Positions 29,468 through 39,536 of a stretch of DNA of 64,000 nucleotides are shown here, piece by piece. The DNA is from Sarcophilus harrisii (Eukaryota > Chordata > Mammalia > Dasyuromorphia > Dasyuridae). A program made the position numbers and the translations under genes. Under the pieces are notes generated by a model, which saw only the letters and a program-made list of their open reading frames with translations, made no database searches and was not told the origin of the DNA. The stretch lies in the NCBI RefSeq assembly GCF_902635505.1, contig NC_045430.1, positions 274,408,681 through 274,472,680 on the forward strand, read 5' to 3'. How positions within the stretch are numbered: position 1 is the stretch's first letter; each line of letters starts with the position of its first letter.

Positions 29468-29600
29468 CACACCCCCCTTTTTTTTGAGCCAAATGCTTTT
29501 ATTAAATAATCCACATCAAAAAGTGGCTTCAAAATATGAGATGTGCAGAGAAGGAGGGAGCGGGTCTCCTCTGCAACCTGAGCTGGAATCCTACCTGGCA
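29468..29600 (-). pseudogene. Possible retrocopy 3' end, source unknown
   Basis: On the minus strand, TTTAATAAAAGCATTTGGCTC is followed directly by an A-run (the T-run on the plus strand at about 29480-29487). This spacing is that of a polyadenylated mRNA copy. No coding part is recognisable upstream on that strand and no target duplication was found. It could equally be an unrecognised repeat tail. Confidence 0.3.
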
Positions 29601-29634
29601 AAAGTTTTTTTTTTGGAGGTCTTTCCCTCTTAGA

Positions 29635-29745
29635 TTCTAAGCTTCTTGAGGGCCCTTTTGCTTCCTTTTGTATCCTCAGTACTTAGCACAGTGCCTGGAA
29701 CATGTTTCATGCTGATTGGCTGATTAATTGAGTGAATGAATGAAT
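29635..29745 (+). mobile_element. L2 3'-end fragment
   Basis: TAAGCTTCTTGAGGGCCC, TTTTGTATCCTCAGTACTTA, GCACAGTGCCTGGAACATG and an ending ATTGAGTGAATG. A typical L2 tail. Confidence 0.85.
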
Positions 29746-29826
29746 GAGCATGATTCCTTCTTCTACTCCCCAACTTTGGAAGACACAAGAACTGACACGA
29801 TTTTGGGTCAAGATATGAGTGTTAAA

Positions 29827-29975
29827 GGGCAGTAGGTGTCACAGTGGATAGAGCCCCAGCCCTGAAGGCAGGAGGACCTGAGTTCAAATCTGATCTTAGA
29901 CACTTAACACGTCCTGGCTGTGTGACCCTGGGCAAGTCATTTAACCCCTGTCTCTAAAAAAAGAGAGAGAGAGAG
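29827..29975 (+). mobile_element. A-tailed SINE (WSINE1-like), full length
   Basis: GGGCAGTAGGTGTCACAGTG, AGCCCTGAAGGCAGGAGGAC, TGTGTGACCCTGGGCAAGTC, then an A/GA tail. The target duplication GATATGAGTGTTA (29812-29824) corresponds to GAGATGAGTATTA after the tail. The tail has partly turned into a (GA)n run. Confidence 0.93.
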
Positions 29976-29989
29976 AGATGAGTATTAGG

Positions 29990-30185
29990 GTTTGCATTCA
30001 AGGGGAAAGGCCAGCCCTCCTTTTTGTCCTGGGCAGACAGGTGAGGAGGGGACCGGCGAGTGTGAGGATGCTGCTCTTATCCAATAACAACAGAAAGAGA
30101 TCTGGACTCTTGGGAAGGTGGAGAGGCTCTGAGTAGGGGAGGGAGGCAGCAGCAGTTGTGAGAAGTCCAAGAGTTAGAGGGAATC
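29990..30185. other. Unassigned spacer
   Basis: No recognised repeat or exon. Confidence 0.4.
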
Positions 30186-30189
30186 AGCG

Positions 30190-30440
30190 GATCACAGAGT
30201 GAGATCTGCAAGAGGCCTCAGGGATTGTCTAGTCCCACCTCCTCCTTTTATGGAGAAGATAATTGAGACCCAGAGTGGGGAGGGGAAGAGAGAGGGTGGT
30301 TGTAGGATCTTAGGGGACCTCTGATCCAACCCTTCCATTTTACAGAGGAAAAAAATGAGGCTCACGGAGGCTAAATGATTTTCTTAGAGCACTTAGATAT
30401 TAGATGATAAAAGTACAGTTTAAAATCAGGTCTTGAAACT
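30190..30440 (-). mobile_element. Two MIR/THER-type CORE-SINE fragments
   Basis: Reversed cores occur in tandem. The first has GGATTGTCTAGTCCCACC and GGAGAAGATAATTGAGACCC (30190-30290). The second has CTCTGATCCAACCCTTCCAT and TTACAGAGG...ATGAGGCTCACGGAGG (30300-30440). Both are strongly diverged. Confidence 0.65.
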
Positions 30441-30755
30441 TGGGAATAATCTGAGAGAAGACCCAGAGCACAGAGGATTCATGAGGGGCTCCAGCAGAAA
30501 CAGGAACCATGATTCCCTTCCCCCAAATTCCCATCTTCTGGGTCACTGACTCTTTCTCTCCCATCTACACTGCTCAGCCAGGTGGATCCCTGCTTTCAGG
30601 GGCCAAACTTAGAGCAGGGAGGGAGCAGAGGCAGGAGAGAAGCCTTCACACCTGCATCCCTTTTCTTTTACAATAGGAAAAGAAGGCTCAATGTAGAGTG
30701 GAAGAAAGTCTGGGGCATTTGGAAACAGACTGTTCAGCTCAGATACTTAGCAGCA
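30441..30755. other. Unassigned non-coding sequence
   Basis: No recognised repeat or exon; one 75-codon plus frame without homology. Confidence 0.4.
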
Positions 30756-30759
30756 GCTG

Positions 30760-30970
30760 GGGAGAGTCAGGAAAATTTGAGTTTAAATTCTGCTTCAGAT
30801 TCTTTTTAGCTGTGTGACTCTGGGCAAACCACTTAACCTTTGTCTGCCTCACTTTCCTTTTTTATAAATAAAAATAAATAAAAAAAATAATAACCTAACA
30901 TGGTTGTTATGAGGTTGAAATCTGATATTGTAAAGTATTTTGCAAACCTTTAAGGGTTGTGTAAATGCTT
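30760..30970 (+). mobile_element. Mar1-type CORE-SINE
   Basis: GAGTTTAAATTCTGCTTCAG, TAGCTGTGTGACTCTGGGCA, CTGCCTCACTTTCC, GGTTGTTATGAGGTTGAAAT and TATTTTGCAAACCTTTAAGG follow the consensus order. Its 3' trinucleotide tail continues into the (CAT)n array. Confidence 0.9.
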
Positions 30971-31240
30971 CCATCATCATCATCATCACCATCAGTTTCA
31001 TCATCATCATCCATCACCATTACCATCATCACCACCATCATCATCATGATTACCACCACTGTCATATCATCACCACGATCACTATCACCATCACTATCAC
31101 CATCATCACCATCACCATCATCATCATCATCATCACCATCACTATCACCATCATCATCATCACCACCACCATCACCATTACCATCATCATCATCATCATC
31201 ATCATCACCATCATTATCACCATCATCACCATCACCACCA
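30971..31240. repeat. (CAT)n / (CAC)n trinucleotide array, 270 bp
   Basis: A long imperfect CAT/CAC array. All six frames are open or nearly so, giving false His-, Ser- and Ile/Thr-rich ORFs of 61-175 codons. It lies exactly between the 3' end of a plus-strand Mar1 and a reversed MIR, where the trinucleotide tails of both would meet. Confidence 0.98.
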
Positions 31241-31242
31241 CG

Positions 31243-31390
31243 CTCAAGTGTTATCTCCTTTTTACAGAGGAGAACAGGGAGTCTCAGAGAGGTTAAAACA
31301 ATTTCCTGCGGTTACACAGCCAATACATGGCAGAGGAAGAATTTGAACCTTTTCTTTCCTAAAAAGCCAGAGCTCTTCCACTCCTCTTCA
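31243..31390 (-). mobile_element. MIR/Mar1 CORE-SINE
   Basis: The plus strand shows TTTTTACAGAGGAGAACAGG, GAGTCTCAGAGAGGTTAAAA, GCGGTTACACAGCCAATACA and TGGCAGAGGAAGAATTTGAA, the reversed core and head. Confidence 0.85.
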
Positions 31391-31424
31391 ATATTAAAAC
31401 TTGCCCTGATATGTTCCTGTCTTT

Positions 31425-31580
31425 TTAAAAAATACTTCTTAGTTTTTCCTCTTTTTAAAAATAGCATTTTATTTTTTTCCAATTACACATAAAGACAAAT
31501 TTTAACATTCATTTTTTTAAAAAAATGTTTGAGTTCCAAACTTTCTCCTTCTCTCCTTCACTTTCCCCTTCCCTAGAGCT
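31425..31580 (-). mobile_element. L1 3'-end fragment
   Basis: The plus strand shows the reversed L1 3' UTR: GCATTTTATTTTTTTCCAAT, TACACATAAAGACAAATTTT and a GAGTTCCAAACTTTCTCC pyrimidine stretch. It is short, with no clear target duplication. Confidence 0.75.
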
Positions 31581-31619
31581 GAGTCCAGCTGTGATTCAAA
31601 GTTAGTACTAATGCTTTGA

Positions 31620-31735
31620 ATTCTCCCCAGTTCAGTTGTAAGCACCTCGAGGACAGGGACTATTTCACTTTTGTCTATGTATAAAGCTAAGATAGTACTT
31701 GGCAGTTGTAGGATCTTAATGCTTGTTGATTGGTT
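31620..31735 (+). mobile_element. L2 3'-end fragment
   Basis: TAAGCACCTCGAGGACAGGG, ACTATTTCACTTTTGTCTAT and GCTTGTTGATTGG match the L2 tail. Confidence 0.75.
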
Positions 31736-31739
31736 GCTA

Positions 31740-32105
31740 CTTACAATGCTTTTTGTAGGACTTCTACCATCACTGAGGAAATTCTGCCATGATGGGTCTT
31801 TCTGTTGCTTTTCGGGGCAATATGGAACATGGAGAGAGAGAAAGAGAATCATTTGCTGATGTTTCCTGCCTAGAATGGGCCTTTTCCTTTCCTGCCTCTC
31901 CCTAGACAAACAATTTGTTTTTTAGTCTCCCTTAAATCCTGCCTCTTTGGAAAAAGTCTTCTCAGATCTTGGATGAGTCTTACTAGGAAGCTCTTTCTAG
32001 CTTCTGACAGAGTAACCCTACTTCAGAGCATCATTATACCTGAAGACACAGAGGGACATTTTGGTATGACACAATGAAGTACCATTCTCCCTCATGGCTT
32101 TGTTT
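31740..32105. other. Unassigned non-coding sequence
   Basis: No repeat or exon recognised. Confidence 0.4.
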
Positions 32106-32109
32106 CAAA

Positions 32110-33110
32110 CCCATCAGTCAACAAACATTTATTAAGCGCCAGGTCCTGTGCTAAGTGCTGAGGACACAAGGAAAGGCAGGAAACAGTCCCTATTCTCCAG
32201 GAACTCACAATTTAATGGGAGGCCCAATATACAAACAACAATGGATAAGGCAAATACATACCGGACAAATTAGAAATAAGCGATAGATGGAAGGCATTAG
32301 CATTGAGGAGGTCCAGAAAGGCTTCTTCTAGAAGGGTGGAATTTTAGCTGGGATTTAAATTAAGCCAGAGGAGAGAGATGAAAAGGGGGAGATTTCTATG
32401 TTTGGAGGAAAATGTCCACGGTCCACGAAAAGGATAGTCAATGTCTCTGTATTACAGCAGGTATCTTGGGAAAGGTATAACAAGACTGTTTACAAAGGGG
32501 CAGGTTATAAAGGGCTTGAATGCCAAAAAAAAACTGGTATCTGATCCTGGAGATGATAGAAAAATGACAGGAATTGGCAACTGATTGAATATGTGATTAT
32601 AGGTGACTGGGAAATGGTAGCGCTCTCCATATTATGAAAGATAGGAATTAGGGAGGACTTGGGAGGAAAAGTCAATTTTGTTGAGTTTTAGATGTCTCCA
32701 AGACATCCAGTTTGAGATGTCTAATAGGCAGTTGGAAATTCAAGACTCGGGGCCAGGAAAGAAGTTAGGGCTGGATTAACAGATCTGAGAATCTTCAGCA
32801 CAGAAATAATAATTGAATGCATGGAAGTTGATGATATTGCCAAGTGAAGTAATATTGAAGGAAAAGAGAAGAAAACGCAGATCTGGGAGACATCTGTCTT
32901 CAGTAGATCTGATCTGGAGGAGGATCCAGCAAAGGAGACTGAGATGGAGAGGTCAGAGGAATAGGATGAAACATTGTCATGGCAACCCAGAGAGGAGAGC
33001 ATCCAGGACAAGAGAGGGATTGACAGTGTCAAAATGCTGCGGAGAGACCAAGATGGATGAAGATGGAGAAAAAGCCATTAGGAAAGTCAGGGAGACAAAA
33101 TCAGCCTTCT
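32110..33110 (-). mobile_element. L2 LINE, 1 kb of 3' half including RT
   Basis: On the plus strand it starts at the 3' end (TCAACAAACATTTATTAAGC) and runs toward the reverse-transcriptase domain. In the minus frame 33032-32721 residues read LLSWMLSSLGC and SISVSFAGSSSRSD. These match the L2 RT region just after the palm motif (VDHPLLLDTLSSLGF and SFAGSSSRS in family members I recall). Further motifs are in other frames, so it is broken. It is the longest L2 body in the window. Confidence 0.92.
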
Positions 33111-33114
33111 CTGA

Positions 33115-33665
33115 ACTGACCAGCACTTTCCAGCTTCACTGTGACTTTTGAATCTTGCTCATTATGCTAATGTAGATCAATTCCCACTAATACACCAATT
33201 GGACGCATTCTAGTCCCGATAAATTCAAATGCAGTCTAGTTATTATTTTTTTTTCTGTAGGCCATTGTAAATTGGCAGGAAATGGCCCAGGAATATGACA
33301 GCAGCTTGCTAGAAGAAGAAAACATGCTCCATTTCCATGGAGCCCCCTTCCATGCATCTGCTTAATGGCCACCCTAAATCCAATGGGCCATAGACAAGTC
33401 ACAGTGGTCCACTGCTATCCTAATGGTGGTGGAAGGTGACAAAGCAAGGAATTTAAATTCTGGCTGCATCCCTGGCGATAAACTGAGGAGAAGTTCTGGA
33501 TGGGAGTCCTTAGAGGCTAGGAAAAGCAGATACCTCATTGCTATGGGAGTGAGCTATCTTAGGGGAGGGATTGCACATCTCGAAGAGGTCACAGATTCAT
33601 ATGAATTGATACTGAAATGATAAGAGTGTTGGGTATTGGAAATTTCCTAGTACTTCATCAATTCT
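33115..33665. other. Unassigned non-coding sequence
   Basis: No repeat or exon recognised with confidence. Frames at 33187-33402 (minus) and 33423-33620 (plus) have no known homology. Confidence 0.4.
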
Positions 33666-33669
33666 AGGT

Positions 33670-34030
33670 TTTATTGTGCAGTCATTCAGTTGCCTCCAAC
33701 TCTCTGTAGTTCCCTGGCCCTTCTATCCTCCACTATCTTCCAGGGTCTGACCATGCTCATGTTCACTGCTTCCATGATACTCTCCATCTCATTTTCTGCC
33801 ATCCCTTCTCCTTTTGCCTTCACTCTTTATCTACATCAGGGTCTTTTCCAATGAGACCCTTCTCATTATGTGGTCAAAAATATTTAAGCTTCTGTGTCAG
33901 TGTTTGATCTTCCCGTGAATAACCTGAATTAATTTCTTTATGTTTTGACTGGTTTGCTCTCCTTGCTGTCTCAAAGGTCTTCTCCAGCACCACAATTCAA
34001 AGATATCAATTCAATATTGGGTACTAGAGT
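33670..34030 (-). mobile_element. RTE LINE fragment
   Basis: The plus strand is the complement of the RTE/BovB ORF end: CAGTCATTCAGTTGCC, CAGGGTCTTTTCCAATGAG, TATGTGGTCAAAAATATTTA, CCTGAATTAATTTCTTTATG and GGTCTTCTCCAGCACCACA. A sister copy lies at 42490-42795. Confidence 0.8.
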
Positions 34031-34089
34031 CAAACGTTGAGTTAGCCACCGTACTTAGTTTCAAAGTGGTTCCGGTAGAATGTAATCTC

Positions 34090-34180
34090 ACTGCGGGCAG
34101 TAATTGTCTTATTTTGTATCTGTAACTGCCTTGAACACAGCAAGCCCTGAATAAATGGTTGTTGGATTGGATTGGATCTT
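34090..34180 (+). mobile_element. L2 3'-end fragment
   Basis: GTAATCTCACTGCGGGCAG, CTGAATAAATGGTTGTTGG. A short, diverged L2 tail. Confidence 0.7.
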
Positions 34181-34449
34181 TAGCCTTTGCAGATGCAATT
34201 TGTTTTTGTTTTCATAGTGTCACTATAATATTGTGACAATTGGAGGGTGGTCATTTGAGAGATGGGAAAATTGAGATTGAATGTGATTTGGAGCAAAGTG
34301 ATAATCTGAAGCAAATGTGGATAAATCCCTTCCACAGTCATGTCTTCACGTTTTTCTCCGCTTTCTCTGTTTCCCCCTATCTCCTTCCTACCCAATTCCT
34401 TCAGCTTTCCATTGAGCTACAGAACCTTTGTCCCTGGATCAGCATTCTA
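34181..34449. other. Unassigned spacer
   Basis: No element recognised; overlapping frames on both strands look random. Confidence 0.4.
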
Positions 34450-34800
34450 CAAATCACTGAATCATAGAATCCCTGGATGGGACCTCAAAGACCACTTGTT
34501 TCAACAAATCCTCAAAAGGAATCCTCACTATCATACACTTGAAAAGTGCTCATCTAGCCTCGGCTTGAAGACTTTAAAGAGGGAAAGCTTCGCCTCCCAA
34601 CGTGGCCCCTTGCATTGTGGGACAGATATAATTGGTTGGATGTTTTTCCTGACATCAAGCTGAAATTAGCCAGTTATCAACATCTACCCATCACCCTAAT
34701 TCTGTCTCCTGGATCCAAATGGAATAAACCTAATCCCTCTCCCACATGACAGCTCTTCAGATATTTTAAAAACAGCTGACTTGCGCCAAATTACATATAG
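34450..34800 (-). mobile_element. CR1/L3 LINE 3' end
   Basis: It begins on the plus strand with the reversed CR1 terminus (GAATCATAGAATCCCTGGAT, GGGACCTCAAAGACCAC). It continues with AGCCTCGGCTTGAAGAC, TTTTTCCTGACATCAAGC and TCTCCCACATGACAGCTCTT. It is 5' truncated and non-coding. Confidence 0.85.
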
Positions 34801-34889
34801 CAAGTGCTGGACCAGAGCCATAACTAGGGTAGAGGAATCAGTGCTTTGCCAAAGGATCCTGAAATTTATAGGACAAGAATATTAATTCA

Positions 34890-35560
34890 TACATTCCTTT
34901 TTTAAAATGTTTTATTTTACTACATAGATGTGTCTTACCAATACAGTGATCTAAAAATATAGTTGCTGTCTACTTTAAGTTCTGATGACATTTCTTTTTC
35001 AATAAATACAATTCATTTTTCTCAATAACAGATATCAAAAACAGTTCTACTCCATTAAGGCAGGATATTGAAATATGTTGGGGGGTTTTTTAGTAGCAGT
35101 TTATTTTTCCTCTTTGGCAGTACCTGATTTTTTAATTCAGAGCAACACTACTGCAGAGGAATAAATTATATTGAAATAAATGTGATGTATCATATCATAA
35201 AATATCCTTTATTGTTTTTTCTTTTCAAAAAAATTAATTTGTGTCTCTTATTATCCTCATCCCTTCAAATGAGCAAATTAAAAAAAGTCTTCTGTAAAAT
35301 GAAGCCCTCAATAAACAGCTGCATTGTCCAGTAAAAAAAAAATCCTGCATTGTCCATGTCCAAAATTGCCTGTCTCTTTTGCATCTTTGTTTCATCATAT
35401 TTTTTGGCAGGAAGTGAGAGGTATATTTGATTTTTATTCTTTTGGCATATATTTCTTCAGCAGTGTAGAAACTACTGTAGCTATGAATTCTCTCTATTTA
35501 CTCAATTAAATTTGTCTTATTAACTACTTATATGATTTTTCAAATCTTATTTATAAAGTT
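34890..35560 (-). other. AT-rich block, possible mRNA retrocopy 3' UTR
   Basis: No repeat family is recognised. The minus strand reads like a long AT-rich 3' UTR and ends GTAGTAAAATAAAACATT followed by an A-run (T-run on the plus strand at about 34899). No coding part or target duplication is identified. It could equally be unique AT-rich sequence. Confidence 0.25.
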
Positions 35561-35569
35561 GATTTGAGA

Positions 35570-37220
35570 GTGAATTTCCTGCTAGCCGTCTTTGGACTGG
35601 TTCCACTATTAACTCCTAGACAGTTCCAAGCTATACATTCCATTAGTACATTAGTACATCCATTAGATCCATTAGTACAGGAGGGTAGTAAACACACCTC
35701 TTCCCAGATCATACCAACTTGAAAGAGCCAAAAACTTACAGGTCTGCAGGATTACCTTTGAAAACAGCTGTACAGAATGCCTAAAGCTTGGGGGAGTGCC
35801 TTTTCTACTTGGGAAGCAGAGCCTCATTATAGCATAAAGTTAAAATTCAAGAAATAGTCTGAAAAACAAAAACAACAACAAAAACTTTCTGAGCACAAAA
35901 AGTTACTATGGTGACAAGGAAAATCAAAACACACTTAGAAGACCACAACAAAGACAAAATTCCTGCATCCAAAGCATCAAAGAAAAATATAAATTGGTCT
36001 TAGTTGTGGAAGATCTCAAAAAGGATTTTAAAAATAAAGTAAAATAAGTATGGGGAAAATTAGGAAGAGAAATGAGAGTGATACAACAAAATCATGAAAA
36101 AAGATAAAGGAGACACAAAAATGGAAGAAAATAACACCTTAAAAACAGAATAGAACCAATGATTAAAAAAAACACAGAAATCCAATGAAAAGACAAATGC
36201 TTTGAAAAACAGAATTGGCCAAATGGAAAAAAAAAAGATATATAAAGAGAAGAACTGCCTAAAAAAATAAAATTGGTCAAATGGAAAAGGAGATACAAAG
36301 CTCAGTGAAGAAAATAATTCCTTAAAATTTAGAGCTGTGTAAGTTGAATGTAATGACTTTATGCTACATTAAGAAACAAACAAAATCAAAAGAACAAAAA
36401 AAAATAGAAAAAAATGTGAAATATCTCATTGGAAAAACAACTGATCTGGAAAATAGATTCAAGAGAGATAATTTAAGAATTATTGAATTACCTGAAAGCC
36501 ATGACAAAAAAGGAATCTAAACATTATCTTTCAAGAAATTATGGAAAGAAATTGCCCTGCTATTCTAGAACAAGAAAGTAAAACAGAATGGAAAGATTTT
36601 ACTAATCATATCCTGAAAAAGATCCCAAAATGAAAATTTCCAGGAATTTTATAGCCAAATTTCAGGCTCAGTATACCAACGAGAAATATTGAAAGCCTCC
36701 AAAAATAATTTAAATGTCATTGAGCCACAGCTGCTATAAAACAAGCTAAATCTTGTTTTAGCAGCTTCTACATTAAATGGTTGAAAGGCTTGGAATATGA
36801 TATTTCAGAGGGCAAAAAAGCTAGAATTATAACAAAAAAATCATCTACCTAGCAAAAGTGAATATAATCCTTCAGAGGGAAAAATAAATATTCAGTGAAA
36901 TAGAGGACTTTCCAGCATTTGTCATGAAAAGACCAGAGATTAATTGAAAATTTGATTTTCAAGTACAAGATGCAAAAGAAGCATACAAAAAAGTAAACAG
37001 GAAAGGGAGGTCATAAGGGATTAGATAAGGTTACACTATATTCCTTCATGGAATTCCTTCAAGCAATAAATACTCTTAATTTTTTTCTCATTATTAGGGC
37101 AGTTAGAAGGAATATACATGGAAAAAAGAGATGTGTACATGATGGGTGGAAGAATATTAAAATTGCTTTTACATGTAATTGGGAAAAAGTAAAATATTAA
37201 ATAAGATTTAAAAAATAATA
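35570..37220 (+). mobile_element. Half-LINE (HAL1-like): L1 ORF1 without ORF2
   Basis: A 5' leader (CAGATCATACCAACTTGAAAG, ACAGCTGTACAGAATGCC) is followed by decayed ORF1: a Lys/Glu-rich coiled-coil region (about 35990-36330), then DNLRIIELPESHD near 36465-36510. The C-terminal region follows (TTTAGCAGCTTCTACATTAA, AATAGAGGACTTTCCAGCAT). An L1-type 3' end follows at once (TTTTACATGTAATTGGGAAA, about 37165). No ORF2 lies between. Either a HAL1 family member or an L1 with ORF2 deleted. ORF1 has many stops. Confidence 0.8.
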
Positions 37221-37224
37221 TTGA

Positions 37225-37490
37225 TGCTATAATATGAATTATTCTCCTGATCAGCTCACTTGACTCTACATCTGTTCATACACATCTTCTCAGGTATTTT
37301 TGAAACTTTCATAATTTCTTAATTATATCTATTATTAAATTTTCAGTGTGAGCACTTAGGCTTTGGACAGACAAATATGACAGATCTGGACTTGATTTAT
37401 TGTGTAGAATTAAGAAAGTGATGAAAGAAATATTCATAATGAAGTGAACTGTGTGCACATCTTCTCCCCCGGCCACCTCCAACCCCAGAT
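37225..37490. other. Unassigned spacer
   Basis: No element recognised with confidence. Confidence 0.4.
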
Positions 37491-37494
37491 TTGA

Positions 37495-37925
37495 TTATTA
37501 AACATTTATTGACACACACCTGGATGAGTAAGCGGAGGAGGAGAGGCTAACAAATTGAGCAGAAAAGCACAAGCAAAGACAAGGAGGTAAGAATGACCAT
37601 GTGTGGATAATCTTAAGGAGAATGGCTTGACTGAAACAGCTGGACAGTTCTTGGGATAGTGTAGAAAATGGAACTTGGCTCCAGAGTGAGTGAGGCTCAA
37701 TCATGGCGATCATTGGCAGTAGTCCAAGGGAGAAGTTTGGACTTGGAATTGTGGGGAATAAGGGACCCCGGCAGTGTCTTGAGCAGGGATGTGATATGAT
37801 ATAAGCTATATTTAAGGAAAATTCACATGGCTCTGATATATAAAATAGATCAAAGGAGAGCAAATGCAGATCAGGGAGAATAGCTGGAAGATGTTGTTAC
37901 AGGAATAAATCAAGAGAGATTTGCT
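37495..37925 (-). mobile_element. L2 fragment
   Basis: The plus strand shows reversed L2 blocks: ACATTTATTGACACAC at the 3' end, GTCTTGAGCAGGGATGTGAT, GGAAAATTCACATGGCTCTG and GGAAGATGTTGTTACAGGAA. Diverged and gapped. The 121-codon minus frame (37498-37863) lies within it without a clear L2 reading. Confidence 0.65.
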
Positions 37926-37929
37926 GATC

Positions 37930-38640
37930 CTGGGCATTCACTTGCCATCTGGCCTCGTACTGGACCTGTTTATTCAATTCTACCATCCAGCCTCCCCCTG
38001 CATTCCCATGACCCCTCTAGTTCAGGCCCCCACCCCCTCTCTCCTGGATAACTGTCAGAACCTCCTAATCCCTTGAATTTCATCTCATTCACCCTCTATG
38101 CAGCTGCCAGAAATAATCCGAGCACAGGCTGGACCAAGTCACGTTCCCATTCAAGAATTTTGAACACTCCCTTAGTGTAAGGGTAAGATCGACTTCTCTA
38201 AAGCCCCTCAAAATCTGGCTCTAGAATCTTTTCTAGATGTACGATGCATAATTCCCTTTCACACACATGATTTTCCTGCTAAACTGGTCCCATTGCTTGT
38301 TCACTGAGTTTAGTATTTGATCTCATCTCACTGACACATGATTTTTCTCATACTTAGAATACATTCCCTCCTTGGCTTTATTCTTAGCTTCTGTCAAGGT
38401 GCCCATAAGATGCCACCTCCTACAGGAAGACTGTCTTGGCTACCCCTAGTTGTTGGTGCTTTTTCCCTTTTCATTTAATATTGTGTTTATTTGTCTATTA
38501 AAATGCCGTGTTTTTCAAGTAGAATATAAGTTCATTGAGGACAGAAAACATTTTAATTTTTTTCTTTCAATCCTTAGCCCCTATCATAGTCCTTGGTGCA
38601 GAGTAGGCCCTTAATAAGAGCTTGTTGCATTATGAAAACA
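37930..38640 (+). mobile_element. L2 LINE 3' part
   Basis: L2 landmarks are the CACCCTCTATGCAGCTGCC block, CCCTCAAAATCTGGCTCTAG, AGATGCCACCTCCTACAGGA and TTCATTGAGGACAGAAAAC. The tail is GGTGCAGAGTAGGCCCTTAA, then GCTTGTTGCATTATGA. It adjoins an oppositely oriented L2. Confidence 0.8.
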
Positions 38641-38649
38641 CAGAAAATA

Positions 38650-38828
38650 AAGAAAGGCCAGAAATCATAGGTCTGGAGCTGGAGGAGATCCCAGAGGCAG
38701 TCTAATGACAAAGAAGCTGAAATCCAGGAAAGTTGCATGACTTATTCAGGATCCACAGGGTAAGTGGCAGATCCAGAATTTGAATCCAAATTTTTGGATC
38801 CCCAGTCCAGCTCTCTTTCTGTACCACT
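38650..38828 (-). mobile_element. MIR/THER-type CORE-SINE
   Basis: Reversed core and head on the plus strand: GAGGAGATCCCAGAGGCAGT, AAGAAGCTGAAATCCAGGAA, GGTAAGTGGCAGATCCAGAA, TTTGAATCCAAATTTTTGGA. Confidence 0.7.
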
Positions 38829-38919
38829 GTCCCATTAACAGTGATCCTGATTGGCTGAAGGTTGTCTAACTGCCTCCTTTCTTATTTGGAAATTGTTATT
38901 TATGTAAAAGGGAAAAAAA

Positions 38920-39404
38920 ATGGCTAGTATTTGGAAAAACATTGAGAACGGCAGCGTCTGGGGGAAGAATCTTTGGGCAGAAACCCGGCCAGTTCTGAGA
39001 GGATCAGAAGAGAAGCCTCCTCTCAGAGAAAAGGGCCAGATTGCCACGGCAGCTCATCCTGTGTCCTACGTGCAGACCCCAGGTGCCAGTCGGGAAACCT
39101 TGAGCACCCGAACAGCTGTTGGGTATCCATCCTCAATACCAAAGTGGCCCTGGAGGCGGATGCGCCTCCCAGTCTCGGAAGTCAGCGGGACCAGCTTGGA
39201 GGATTCCACAGTTAGAGGAGTTACTCTGCTCAGAACACCCATGTTTCTCCAGAGCCAGAATCGAACTTCTGCGTGGCTCACGGGGTTAAGGTTGTCACGA
39301 GTGCTGAACTTTGATTTGGAACCTGGAGAGAAGGCTGGCATTGCTGTGTGCCAGGCACTGGGCAAGCTCTCGGGGTACACATACAAGCAGAGCACAGTCA
39401 GGGC
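38920..39404 (+). other. CpG-richer segment with a 190-codon open frame
   Basis: By my count 15 CpG dinucleotides lie in 38941-39300, unusually dense for this AT-leaning window. A plus frame (38920-39492, 190 codons, Arg/Ser/Thr-rich, start context AAAATGG) spans it. Its last 30 codons are SINE sequence, and I recognise no domain, signal peptide or membrane segment. It could be an unmethylated regulatory island, an eroded exon or chance. Confidence 0.3.
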
Positions 39405-39536
39405 CAGCGGGGTGGTGCTGTGCAGAGAGCAGCCACACTCAAGTCAAGAAGACCTGAGTTTAAAATGCAACTGCAGGCACTTGATACTCTAGCTCTAACC
39501 CTGGGCAAGTCCCTTAATCCCAATTGCCTAGAAAGA
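39405..39536 (+). mobile_element. A-tailed SINE (WSINE1-like)
   Basis: AGCGGGGTGGTGCTGTGCAG, CAAGTCAAGAAGACCTGAGT, CTGGGCAAGTCCCTTAATCC and CAATTGCCTAG. The A-tail has expanded into the tract that follows. Confidence 0.85.

Noticed and set aside
30940-31492. Long His-, Ser- and Ile/Thr-rich ORFs on both strands
   Set aside because: All are translations of the (CAT)n array.
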